From positions 1 through 22,317 of the IMG/VR virus record IMGVR_UViG_3300027676_000045: DNA of 22,317 nt; one strand, written 5' to 3'. Of the stretch, positions 1 to 6,322 are shown in pieces. The stretch is from a virus. The notes beneath the pieces are model-generated. The model was given only the letters and a program-made list of their open reading frames with translations, made no database searches and had not been told where the DNA came from. A program made the translations under genes and the position numbers. Every line of letters begins with the position of its first letter. Positions within the stretch are counted from its first letter, which is position 1.

Positions 1-534
1 CTAATACCGCGCCTTCAACTCCTCGGACTCGCCCCACAACCGTCCCCACTCCCGCCCGTATTGGCGCGCAACTGCCGGATCGTGCAGCACCAGCACGTTT
101 TCAGCATTTGAGCGTTCTGCAGCCGCAGTGAAGTTGAAACTGCCCGTCTCCACCATCGCGCCGTCCACCACGATGAATTTGTCGTGCAGGATGGCGTAGC
201 GGTAATCCACGCGCACCGGCACGCCTTGATTCGCCAGAAACGTTGCAGCGGTGTACCGCGCCGTCGCATTGCTCTTGTCCACCACCAGTTCCACGTCGAC
301 GCCGCGCCGCTTTGCATCCAGCAGAGCAGTGGCAATCGGCTTCGAGGTGAACGAATAGGCGGCAACCCTGACGGTGGACTTCGCTGACTCGATGGTATGG
401 ACGACCAACTCGGTTGCACCGCGGTCGGGAGAGAACGCGGTCTCCACCGGGCATGAGAAGCACGGCGGGGCGGCGAGCAGCGAGATAAACGGACTCGCCA
501 AAAGGAAGTAACGGGTCAGCAATAGCCCCCTCAC
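1..534 (-). CDS. Secreted phospholipase D-family nuclease (Nuc-like)
   Basis: Predicted exported endonuclease of the PLD superfamily, resembling the plasmid-borne Nuc enzymes that cleave DNA without metal in the periplasm. Using a GTG start the protein is 177 residues. Residues 1-22 form a signal peptide (R-G-L-L-L-T-R, then a hydrophobic stretch). One HKD motif is visible: H117, K119 and D124, followed by GSFN at 131-134 and the conserved N-A-E-N at 143-146. A single HKD motif means the active site would be formed by a dimer, as known for Nuc. The GTG was chosen because AAGGAG lies 7 nt upstream; the longer reading frame from 615 has no comparable site and runs through the upstream gene. It follows the preceding gene by one base, so the two are translationally coupled. 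Substrate (DNA or lipid) cannot be settled from sequence. Confidence 0.85.
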   Translation of the reverse strand: MRGLLLTRYFLLASPFISLLAAPPCFSCPVETAFSPDRGATELVVHTIESAKSTVRVAAYSFTSKPIATALLDAKRRGVDVELVVDKSNATARYTAATFLANQGVPVRVDYRYAILHDKFIVVDGAMVETGSFNFTAAAERSNAENVLVLHDPAVARQYGREWGRLWGESEELKARY

Positions 535-535
535 A

Positions 536-820
536 CTAAAACTCCTTCGGCACGACAGGCCTGTAAACGCCGCGCGCCCGCCAATCGAAAATCTCCTGAA
601 ATCCAGGTGGCACAACTATGCTGTCAGCAGAATATTTGCGGCTTAGGATTATAAAGGCAGTTTCTCCACTACGATTCGTGATCTGCACGGAGTCTGCCGG
701 TAACGAAAAATACGCGACCCTCTCGAAATCGAAATGAGTCCGGCAATAACCAATCCCGGCAGCAAAAGAAGACATTGAAATGGCTGCGGTCAGGGCCGCT
801 ATGGCGAGGAGGGTGCGCAT
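536..820 (-). CDS. Small exported protein, unknown function
   Basis: A 94-residue protein with a clear signal peptide (M-R-T-L-L-A-I-A-A-L-T-A-A-I-S, probable cleavage near SFA-AG at about residue 21). The mature part is about 73 residues with one cysteine and no motif I recognise; it looks beta-rich with hydrophobic and Tyr/Phe positions spread evenly. It ends one base before the PLD nuclease start, and its last codons carry that gene's ribosome binding site, so the two exported proteins are made together. A secreted inhibitor or partner of the nuclease is possible but purely a guess from position. It lies 3 bases after the zinc-ribbon gene. Confidence 0.65.
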   Translation of the reverse strand: MRTLLAIAALTAAISMSSFAAGIGYCRTHFDFERVAYFSLPADSVQITNRSGETAFIILSRKYSADSIVVPPGFQEIFDWRARGVYRPVVPKEF

Positions 821-823
821 GGA

Positions 824-1393
824 CTACGGGCTTTCCATTTCTGGTATTGGAACAATGTACATGCAATCTATAGCCCCGCATTCGACGCGTCGCTTATTTC
901 TTATCAATCTGTCGCCACAAACAGGACAACGCTCAGGGAGGACCGTATAGGCCGTTGCAGATTCCCGCTCCTGCTTCCGCATAGCCTCTCCGCGTTCGAA
1001 TTCGTCAAAGCGATCATACGTTTGGCCTTCGCCGCGCCATTTCAGGTCAGGCTTTGTTTCCCGCCCCGCTACGTCCTTCGGCTGCTCGGACTCGTGCTGG
1101 CGGATGATGGTGATGGCCTCCCGAAATGCTGAGCACTCTCCATTCATGAATTCTTGACCTGAATAGTCGCCGTTGAGGCTCCGCAGTTGCCGGCTTCGGT
1201 TAACGAGTTCCCATTTGGCCTGGAGCTTCTCAATCAGCGAATCCGTTGCTGCGGTGCCATCCGCTTCACCCCCCACCGTGCTTCGCCCGATGTTCACGAT
1301 CCTGCCGGCCTCGTTGCCATCAGAGTCTTTGAGACGGATCTCGCCCGATGGAACTGAGGGATCGCAATCGATTTTGATGTCCGATGGTTTCAT
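824..1393 (-). CDS. Zinc-ribbon-containing hypothetical protein
   Basis: A 189-residue protein I do not recognise as a whole. The C-terminal 35 residues carry a short zinc-ribbon pattern (C156-P-V-C159 and C172-G-A-I-D-C177). The middle (about 50-145) is charged and probably helical, including the segment A-F-R-E-A-I-T-I-I-R typical of small phage proteins of unknown function. No signal peptide or membrane segment is seen, so it is cytoplasmic. Its ATG overlaps the stop of the J-domain gene by 4 bases (ATGA), placing it in the same leftward operon. Nucleic-acid binding is a reasonable inference from the zinc ribbon but is not proven. Confidence 0.65.
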   Translation of the reverse strand: MKPSDIKIDCDPSVPSGEIRLKDSDGNEAGRIVNIGRSTVGGEADGTAATDSLIEKLQAKWELVNRSRQLRSLNGDYSGQEFMNGECSAFREAITIIRQHESEQPKDVAGRETKPDLKWRGEGQTYDRFDEFERGEAMRKQERESATAYTVLPERCPVCGDRLIRNKRRVECGAIDCMYIVPIPEMESP

Positions 1394-1965
1394 GCCTCCC
1401 GCTCCTTCAGCTTTCGGCGCGCTTCCGTCAACTCCGCCATCGCGGCAGCGGACCCGCCGCAGTCAGGATGCGCGGCCATCGCCTTCTGCCGGTACGCGCT
1501 GTCGATTTCGTCCTCAGTGGCACCGGGCCTGATGCCGAGGACTTCATGCGGACTCTTTGGTGCAGGCAACGCCACGAATCCAGTGAACGCCTGCTCGACC
1601 ATATCGCCAGTTCCCCAACGCTCGATGCCGCGGAGGGCTTCAATCGCCATCGCTATGGCGTAAAGATTATCCTGCACTCTATCCCAGCGGTCGCATGCGA
1701 AGCACATTTGGCGCTTTTTGTAGGTGAAATATACGGCCACACCACGATCGACAGGTTGTGGCTGATCCGAATATGGAAGCCCATCTCCTCGTAGGGTCAG
1801 ATTTGAAGAGATAACCGGCAACGTGCCGTCGAGCAGCTTGATTTCTCTTAGGACACGCTTCGTAATGACGTCAATCGTCCGTCTGCCGAATTTGCTCGTA
1901 CCCTGGTATCGCGCACCCGGGCGGCTGAAGGGCCAGGACAGGGGGAATGCGGATACGACGGTCAT
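1390..1965 (-). CDS. J-domain (DnaJ-like) protein
   Basis: A 191-residue protein with a C-terminal J domain at about residues 138-190: P-H-E-V-L-G-I, helix II with A-Y-R-Q-K-A, the diagnostic HPD at 166-168 followed by CGGS, then a terminal helix. J domains stimulate Hsp70/DnaK ATPase, so the protein could recruit host DnaK to a phage or plasmid process such as replication-complex remodelling. The N-terminal 130 residues match no family I know; a C-F-A-C pair at 88-91 is notable. The ATG at 1965 was chosen because it overlaps the upstream stop as ATGA; the upstream ATG at 2010 would add 15 residues lying entirely over the previous gene. Confidence 0.75.
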   Translation of the reverse strand: MTVVSAFPLSWPFSRPGARYQGTSKFGRRTIDVITKRVLREIKLLDGTLPVISSNLTLRGDGLPYSDQPQPVDRGVAVYFTYKKRQMCFACDRWDRVQDNLYAIAMAIEALRGIERWGTGDMVEQAFTGFVALPAPKSPHEVLGIRPGATEDEIDSAYRQKAMAAHPDCGGSAAAMAELTEARRKLKEREA

Positions 1966-2456
1966 GCGGCGGCTTCTTTCATCTTGCGTTGCAATTCCCG
2001 CAATTCGCATTCAAACTGACGGGCGGTTTTCCAAGCGCAATCCTCCCTTGCGTGCTCAGGGATTTTCCTCACAAGCCTCTCCGCAGCATCCGTTCTAGGC
2101 GTCTTCCCCGCCTCGCCAAGGTTCTCTCTGATCCGGACTATATCGAGGGCCTGGCATATAGCGCGCATCGCATAATCCCCATCCACCTTGAACCATTCGC
2201 CTTCAAGCCGATGGCGACGCAGCAGGTAGTGTGCCTCGCGCTCTACAGCAGCCACTTCACCTGCCGCGCACTCCAAGCTGTACAAAAGCACCAAAGGCTG
2301 ATGATGAGACGTTTGCAGTTCCTTCAGCCTATTTCCCGGATTTTTTGCCTTGCCGATCTTGACCACATCAGCGCCCGCGCTGATGGCGTACACATAAGCT
2401 CTTGCGGAAACAGTATTGCCCGAAACTTCGGTCAAGGCTATATCGGCTGATGTCAT
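1962..2456 (-). CDS. T5orf172/MUG113 (GIY-YIG-like) domain protein
   Basis: A 164-residue protein, first gene of the leftward operon. Residues 21-91 match the T5orf172/MUG113 type of GIY-YIG-related domain: A-Y-V-Y-A-I at the start, V-V-K-I-G-K-A, R-L-K-E-L-Q-T-S, then E-R-E-A-H-Y-L-L and G-E-W-F-K-V. In this family K-I-G-x-x, the conserved R, the E-x-x-x-H helix and the E of the last strand form the nuclease-like core. Such proteins are common in phages and often lack a demonstrated activity. The C-terminal 70 residues are charged and helical. GGGAG is 6 nt upstream of the ATG, and a good promoter lies at 2520-2547. Confidence 0.75.
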   Translation of the reverse strand: MTSADIALTEVSGNTVSARAYVYAISAGADVVKIGKAKNPGNRLKELQTSHHQPLVLLYSLECAAGEVAAVEREAHYLLRRHRLEGEWFKVDGDYAMRAICQALDIVRIRENLGEAGKTPRTDAAERLVRKIPEHAREDCAWKTARQFECELRELQRKMKEAAA

Positions 2457-2493
2457 TGCAGTTCTCCCAAACAGAATTGCGGTGGCGGGGCAT

Positions 2494-2509
2494 CTGGCCT
2501 GACCGCCAG
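2494..2509. promoter_or_regulatory. Small inverted repeat, possible operator
   Basis: CTGGC at 2494-2498 and GCCAG at 2505-2509 form a perfect 5-bp inverted repeat with a 6-bp centre. It lies just downstream of the -10 box of the leftward promoter, where a repressor would block initiation. Short arms make this tentative. Confidence 0.25.
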
Positions 2510-2519
2510 GTGCCCACTG

Positions 2520-2547
2520 ACCATAGCCGATGGATCGCCACTGTCAA
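2520..2547 (-). promoter_or_regulatory. Leftward sigma70-type promoter for the accessory operon
   Basis: On the minus strand a perfect -35 box TTGACA (2547-2542), a 16-bp spacer and a TATGGT -10 box (2525-2520) precede the T5orf172 gene by about 60 bp. Its -35 box lies back to back with the TTGACG of the rightward rep promoter, separated by 10 bp, so binding of a regulator between them could affect both directions. Confidence 0.6.
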
Positions 2548-2557
2548 CCGAAAACGC

Positions 2558-2586
2558 TTGACGCACTCCCCTTGCGGGAATATCCG
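2558..2586 (+). promoter_or_regulatory. Candidate rep promoter with an iteron-like site in its spacer
   Basis: TTGACG (2558-2563) is followed 17 bp later by TATCCG (2581-2586), a weak -10. The spacer 2564-2578 reads CACTCCCCTTGCGGG, which matches about 10 of 14 defined positions of the iteron consensus TACTCCCANTGCCGA found downstream of rep. Initiators of iteron plasmids often repress their own promoter through related sites, so this is a plausible autoregulatory operator. The -10 match is poor, so the promoter call is moderate. Confidence 0.45.
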
Positions 2587-2608
2587 TTTGGAAAAAATAG
2601 GAGGGGAT

Positions 2609-3529
2609 ATGGCCGACTCTGCAATGCTCGACCGCCCATTTCAAGCGGTGTTGGAACGGCATCAGAAGTACGAGGGGACTAAGGTTTATCAGTTTCCCCT
2701 CTGGCCTGAGCCTGAGCGCGGCGTCCCCAATGAGTTCAGCCGATCCGCCCTATTTGCGGCCATCCAGGCGACCGACGCGCGGTATCTCGACAACGAGCAG
2801 ATCGCCTCTCAGGAAGGCTTCTCAATAACGTACACCGGTCGGCGCTTAAATCAGATCCACCTCGATGTATTTGAGGGCATAATGCACTTGGCCAGAGGGC
2901 GCGAGGAGGGAAATCGTATCGAGTTCACCGCGCATCAGCTCCTGACGTTGATTGGGAGAGATGCAGGTTCTTCCCAATACAAATGGCTGACCCGCACGTT
3001 CAACCACATCACCGCCACGTCTGTTGCGGTGTACAAGAATGGAATCAAGGTCTTTTGGGGCTCTCTCTTGCCAAAGGGAACTTTCGATGGCAAGAAGTAC
3101 GTTATCGAAATCAATCGGGAGCTTATAGCGCTGTTCTACCGCGGGTTCACAAGAATCGATTGGGAGCAGCGTCGTGCACTTCGCCGTAAGCCGCTGGCTC
3201 AGTGGCTCCAACTCTATTATTCCAGCCATGCCGAGCCATACGCGATCTCTCTAGAATTTATCCGCGAGAAGTCAGGAAGCTCAACTAAGTGCCTTCGCAA
3301 ATTTAAGCAAATGGTAAATGCTGCGCTTGCGGAGCTAAAGCGTGTTGGCGCAATAACAAGCGCCCGGTTTCTGCCAAAGAATATGCTTGTCGTCGAACGA
3401 ACCCCATCTGCCTCCCAGCAAAGGCACATCGAAAAACGGACACGGCATAGGAAGTACGCCACTAAACGGAGCGCAAAACCCGTCTCTTTGTTGCCTGATC
3501 TTTTTAAAGAAGGATTAGAAGAAGATTAA
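2609..3529 (+). CDS. TrfA-family plasmid replication initiator
   Basis: A 306-residue replication initiator resembling TrfA of broad-host-range IncP plasmids. It would bind iterons, open the origin and load host DnaB. Similar features are K-V-Y-Q-F-P-L-W-P at 25-33, the N-E-F-S-R-S-A-L-F segment at 41-49, the helix with Y-T-G-R-R-L-N-Q at 75-82, the winged-helix-like region I-T-A-T-S-V-A-V-Y at 134-142, and the second half with R-x-x-L-A-Q-W-L-Q at 193-201 and a helix-turn-helix-like segment at 222-248. The C-terminus is basic. The ATG at 2609 was chosen because AGGAGG sits 4 nt upstream and the TrfA-like similarity begins soon after; the frame is open further upstream but lacks these features. 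The iteron array starts about 50 bp after the stop. Confidence 0.85.
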   Translation: MADSAMLDRPFQAVLERHQKYEGTKVYQFPLWPEPERGVPNEFSRSALFAAIQATDARYLDNEQIASQEGFSITYTGRRLNQIHLDVFEGIMHLARGREEGNRIEFTAHQLLTLIGRDAGSSQYKWLTRTFNHITATSVAVYKNGIKVFWGSLLPKGTFDGKKYVIEINRELIALFYRGFTRIDWEQRRALRRKPLAQWLQLYYSSHAEPYAISLEFIREKSGSSTKCLRKFKQMVNAALAELKRVGAITSARFLPKNMLVVERTPSASQQRHIEKRTRHRKYATKRSAKPVSLLPDLFKEGLEED

Positions 3530-3576
3530 GCGCTTGGGGACAACCCGCCGAACGCCTTGAAAACCATCAAGCATCC

Positions 3577-3725
3577 ATCTCCCAAGACTCGGCTACACCG
3601 TACTCCTGGTGCCGATCCAGGCATACTCCCACTGCTGAGAAGCCCTTACTTCCATTGCCGACCGAATACCTCTAATGCCGGGGAAAATAACTCCCAGTGC
3701 CGAATCGCCGTACTCCCAATGCCGA
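3577..3725. repeat. Iteron array, probable plasmid origin of replication
   Basis: Six direct repeats with consensus TACTCCCANTGCCGA start at 3601, 3624, 3647, 3667, 3689 and 3711. A seventh, degenerate copy (about half the positions) starts at 3577. Start-to-start distances are 24, 23, 23, 20, 22 and 22 bp, about two helical turns, so an initiator would contact one face of the DNA. Position right after a TrfA-type gene is the classic arrangement of an iteron origin. I saw no clear DnaA box or strongly AT-rich stretch next to it; the flank 3726-3790 is GC-rich. Copy number control by handcuffing is likely by analogy with known iteron plasmids. Confidence 0.85.
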
Positions 3726-3790
3726 GCGCGTTCCCAAAGCGCAAGCGAAGGCGATGGGGTGGGTAACGCCGTCAACGGTAGAATGGGTCC

Positions 3791-4267
3791 ATGGATGACA
3801 AACCTCCGTCGGACTTCATCGCATCCGTTGATGAGATGATCGCTCGCCATTTCGCAGTCGATGCGCGGTTCGAGTTGCGAAAATTCACGAAGGAGCAGCT
3901 CAACTGGGACAGCGTCGAGGCCATTCTGCAACGCTTGATACTTTGCTCAATTGCTCATGCCAGGAATCAGGTCGATGGCCGAAAAACCGGCACCATGACA
4001 TTCGATGAAGCTATGCGTTTGATTGCCACGAAACGCGTAATGGTGACACGGCCTTCATGGAACGTATTTTGCGCCGTTCGAATGGATGAGCACTATCTCG
4101 ACGATACATGGGTGAAAGAAGTCCACTACTGGAAGCTGGACAACTGCGATGGCAATTGGAGCGGTGATGGATGGCCGTATAAACCCACCGATGAAGATCG
4201 CGCAGCTACTGATTGGATGCTTTACCAAGCTCCGCAGGAGAATTGGGTCGAACTCCACCTTTCATAA
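3791..4267 (+). CDS. DUF2829/Tad2-like domain protein (possible Thoeris anti-defence)
   Basis: A 158-residue protein. Residues 69-145 follow the DUF2829 pattern: M-T-F-D-E-A-M at the start, K-R-V-M-V-T-R-P-S-W-N at 81-91, a variable middle, then W-P-Y-K-P-T-D-E-D-R at 128-137 and the closing A-x-D-W-M-L. DUF2829 includes Tad2, a phage protein that sequesters the cyclic signal of Thoeris defence. Residues 1-66 are an extra helical region not typical of the short family members. The gene lies alone between the iteron origin and the parA region, a leading-region position where anti-defence genes are often found on plasmids. The ribosome binding site is weak (GGG 5 nt upstream). The assignment rests on pattern matching by eye, and the family also includes proteins with no shown anti-Thoeris activity. 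Confidence 0.55.
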   Translation: MDDKPPSDFIASVDEMIARHFAVDARFELRKFTKEQLNWDSVEAILQRLILCSIAHARNQVDGRKTGTMTFDEAMRLIATKRVMVTRPSWNVFCAVRMDEHYLDDTWVKEVHYWKLDNCDGNWSGDGWPYKPTDEDRAATDWMLYQAPQENWVELHLS

Positions 4268-4294
4268 ACCGGAAGCAAAAACCACTACATCACC

Positions 4295-4378
4295 GCGCTC
4301 TTTGCGTCAATGCGTCCCTCCATCAATTCGCGGTTGCGCTCTTTCGCGCATCTGCTAAAACGCGGTTGAACGCAAAGA
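4295..4378. repeat. Repeat cluster upstream of parA, candidate centromere/operator
   Basis: The 123-bp gap before parA contains GCGCTCTTT at 4295-4303 and again at 4336-4344 (41 bp apart, about four helical turns), CGCGGTTG at 4329-4336 and 4361-4368, and a 9-bp inverted pair TCTTTGCGT (4299-4307) / ACGCAAAGA (4370-4378). In type Ib partition systems the centromere and the operator bound by the small RHH protein lie immediately upstream of parA. This cluster is the natural candidate, although the repeats are short and irregular. Confidence 0.45.
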
Positions 4379-4390
4379 CGGAAGCACCAG

Positions 4391-5032
4391 ATGGTTTTCA
4401 TGGCCTTGATCAGCCAAAAAGGAGGCGTGGGTAAATCCACCCTCGCCCGCCTGGTTGCGCGTGAATACGCCAAGGCCGGGTGGAGCGTGAAGATCGCGGA
4501 CCTCGATATCGCCCAGAGCACCAGCTTTGCCTGGCAGGGGCGCCGGTTGCAAGCCGGTATTGAACCCGTCGTCCCGGTGGAGCGTTTCGGGAGCGTTGAG
4601 CAGGCCAAAGCCGCGAGCCACGGGCTGGACCTGATGATCTTCGATGCACCTCCGAACTCGACTGCCGCCACGCTCCGGATTGCGCGCGCCGCGGACATCG
4701 CCATCCTGCCGACCGGGCTTTCGCTTGATGACCTCCAGCCCACCGTGCTTCTGGCGCACGAGCTGGTCAAGAATCGCGTGCCCAAGGCCAAGATCGCCTT
4801 CGCCCTCTGCCGGGTAGGCGATAGCCACCTCGAAGTAGCCGAGGCGCAGAATTACATACGGGAAGCCGGGTACATAGTCCTCAAGGGCTCCATCCCCGAG
4901 AAAATCGCCTATCGGAGGGCCAGCGACAGGGGCCTGGCGCTCACCGAAACCCGGTTCCAGACGTTGAATGAGCGCGCAGATCGTCTGGTCCAGAGCATCA
5001 TCGATCTCGTTTCCGCCAAGAGGGCCGCGTAA
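4391..5032 (+). CDS. ParA-family partition ATPase (type Ib-like)
   Basis: A 213-residue Walker-type partition ATPase. The deviant Walker A motif KGGVGKST is at residues 10-17, A-D-L-D-I at 36-40 holds the second nucleotide-binding aspartate, and Walker B I-F-D-A-P-P is at 83-88. The protein starts directly at the Walker A strand with no N-terminal DNA-binding domain, which is the hallmark of the short ParA/ParF-like type. It would form nucleotide-dependent complexes on the nucleoid and position plasmid copies. It overlaps the next gene by one base (TAATG), and that gene encodes a small RHH protein, matching the ParF-ParG pairing. The start at 4391 has GGAAG 6 nt upstream; ATG at 4400 is an alternative. 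Confidence 0.88.
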   Translation: MVFMALISQKGGVGKSTLARLVAREYAKAGWSVKIADLDIAQSTSFAWQGRRLQAGIEPVVPVERFGSVEQAKAASHGLDLMIFDAPPNSTAATLRIARAADIAILPTGLSLDDLQPTVLLAHELVKNRVPKAKIAFALCRVGDSHLEVAEAQNYIREAGYIVLKGSIPEKIAYRRASDRGLALTETRFQTLNERADRLVQSIIDLVSAKRAA

Positions 5033-5256
5033 TGGCTAGGGTCCCGCCACCCAAGGGCAAGGGCGAGCCGCCGCCGCCCGATGAAACGGTGGGGAACCTC
5101 GACAAGGGGGAGATGTCGCACCTGAATTTCCGGGTGCCGGCAGCGTTTCACAGAGAGTTCGCGATCTTCTCCATCCAGCACAGCTTCAAGAGCCAGACCG
5201 AGACGTTGTACGCGGCGTTCGAGGCGCTGAAGGACAAGCACGACGGTGGACAATAG
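5032..5256 (+). CDS. Ribbon-helix-helix partition partner (ParG-like)
   Basis: A 74-residue protein. Residues 1-27 are proline-rich, basic/acidic and probably disordered; residues 29-67 fit a ribbon-helix-helix fold: a short beta strand S-H-L-N-F-R-V-P, helix one F-H-R-E-F-A-I-F-S-I, a turn, and helix two S-Q-T-E-T-L-Y-A-A-F-E-A-L. A mobile N-terminal tail plus an RHH dimer is the architecture of ParG, which binds the centromere, represses the par operon and stimulates the ATPase. Start codon overlaps the parA stop by one base, so expression is coupled. Sequence identity to any named family is not claimed; the assignment comes from fold pattern and gene order. Confidence 0.7.
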   Translation: MARVPPPKGKGEPPPPDETVGNLDKGEMSHLNFRVPAAFHREFAIFSIQHSFKSQTETLYAAFEALKDKHDGGQ

Positions 5257-5272
5257 GTGATATTTTTGAATA

Positions 5273-6139
5273 GTGTCCACACGCCTGCGAGTGCTGCTGG
5301 GAGCATCTATCGGCTTTGCTATGGGCGTGGTGTGGACGCGTGCCCGCTCGCTCGGTCACCCGCAAGAGTGGGACATTTTTCGGAAGCGTCACCCTGAGTT
5401 CCTAAAGCATTTGCGCGAGCTGGAGGCCCTAATCAATACGGTCTTCATCGAGCAGCCATCGGCCAATACCCCGGATCGAAGGCTGGTGTACCTCCTCGGC
5501 TGCCTCTGCTGGCAAGACTATAGGGAAATCTTGCTACTCTGCGGCAACGGATATGGCATCGCGGCAGCGAAAATCCTTCGTAGTCTATATGAGCATGCCG
5601 TAACCGCACACCACATCGTCAAGCACCCGGAGAATGCCTCTCTATTTAATGACTATGTCCACATTCAGGACAAGAAATTCCTTGAGTACGCCAGAAATGT
5701 TATTCCTCCGGAGCATTTCGCGACCTTGCTCGGGGATGAGCGGATAAAGCAGGTCATTGAACAATATGAACGTGTCCGCCCCCAATACCGCAGGGATAGT
5801 TCATGGACATCCGTGAATGTGTACGACATCGCGCGAAACGACGGCACCGGGCTGCATACATACTATTCGGCGTGCTTCGCCAGCCCGTCCTGCCATCTTC
5901 ATGCATCTCCAAGGGGATTGTATTCACGGATAGCGGAATCTGAGGGAAAGATTGTATTTCAGGCTGGTTCGCAGCGGCTGGAGGCCTCCGAAACCTTGAA
6001 ATTAGCCACCAGTGTTTTTCTGATTGGTTTTCGCGCCCCTCTGAATATGTTTGCGCCGGAGCTGAATAGCAATCTGTCGCTATTAATGTCCAAGCTGCTC
6101 CTGGATTGGGCCACCGAGCAGGCTCCTGCGCCTGCGTAG
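5273..6139 (+). CDS. DUF5677-like protein
   Basis: A 288-residue protein beginning with GTG. It has an N-terminal hydrophobic segment (about 7-22, L-L-G-A-S-I-G-F-A-M-G-V-V-W) that could anchor it in the inner membrane. The rest is helical and fits DUF5677: a C-x-C-W-Q-D-Y-R-E segment at 78-85, A-A-A-K-I-L-R-S-L-Y-E at 97-107, then H-I-V-K-H-P-E-N and N-D-Y-V-H-I-Q-D. The family function is unknown. It follows the RHH gene by 16 bp and is probably the last gene of the par operon, although no strong ribosome binding site is visible (AGGTGA about 12 nt upstream). The next recognisable ATG, inside the hydrophobic segment, would remove it. The gene ends shortly before a terminator that serves the opposite strand. 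Confidence 0.6.
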   Translation: MSTRLRVLLGASIGFAMGVVWTRARSLGHPQEWDIFRKRHPEFLKHLRELEALINTVFIEQPSANTPDRRLVYLLGCLCWQDYREILLLCGNGYGIAAAKILRSLYEHAVTAHHIVKHPENASLFNDYVHIQDKKFLEYARNVIPPEHFATLLGDERIKQVIEQYERVRPQYRRDSSWTSVNVYDIARNDGTGLHTYYSACFASPSCHLHASPRGLYSRIAESEGKIVFQAGSQRLEASETLKLATSVFLIGFRAPLNMFAPELNSNLSLLMSKLLLDWATEQAPAPA

Positions 6140-6155
6140 TCTACCCTAAGAACGC

Positions 6156-6190
6156 AAAAAAAGCGCTGCCACCCCGAAGGGCAGCAGCGC
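6156..6190 (-). terminator. Rho-independent terminator of the leftward late operon
   Basis: On the minus strand GCGCTGC (6190-6184) and GCAGCGC (6169-6163) form a 7-bp perfect stem. The inner part CCC-TTCG-GGG gives a stable UUCG tetraloop, and seven T residues follow (6162-6156). This is a textbook intrinsic terminator for transcription coming from the phage late genes. It lies between the convergent DUF5677-like gene and the late operon. Confidence 0.88.
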
Positions 6191-6213
6191 CAGTCTCGCC
6201 AGAATGCGAATCG

Positions 6214-6276
6214 TCAGTCCACCACCCGCGCCTCAAAGTGCGCGAAGAAGCGGCCTATCAGGTAAATGAAAATCAT
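6214..6276 (-). CDS. Possible 20-residue hydrophobic peptide
   Basis: A 20-codon frame encoding M-I-F-I-Y-L-I-G-R-F-F-A-H-F and an acidic tail. It has a perfect AAGGAGG 5 nt before the ATG, which is why I list so short a frame. It is the last frame before the late terminator. The hydrophobic first half could insert in a membrane. No family is recognised; the strong ribosome binding site is the only support. Confidence 0.35.
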   Translation of the reverse strand: MIFIYLIGRFFAHFEARVVD

Positions 6277-6322
6277 CGCAGCCTCCTTCAGTTGAAGGGG
6301 CCTTGCCGTCAGTCGATTGTTC

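Noticed and set aside
2462-2476. Further iteron-like sequence TTCTCCCAAACAGAA near the start of the leftward operon
   Set aside because: Only the central CTCCCA core agrees with the consensus, which is expected by chance at this level.
6141-6225. Hydrophobic leftward frame reading L-T-I-R-I-L-A-R-L-A-L-L-P-F-G-V-A-A-L-F-L
   Set aside because: It has no ATG or GTG in a sensible place and runs through the terminator hairpin and T-tract, so the hydrophobicity is probably accidental.
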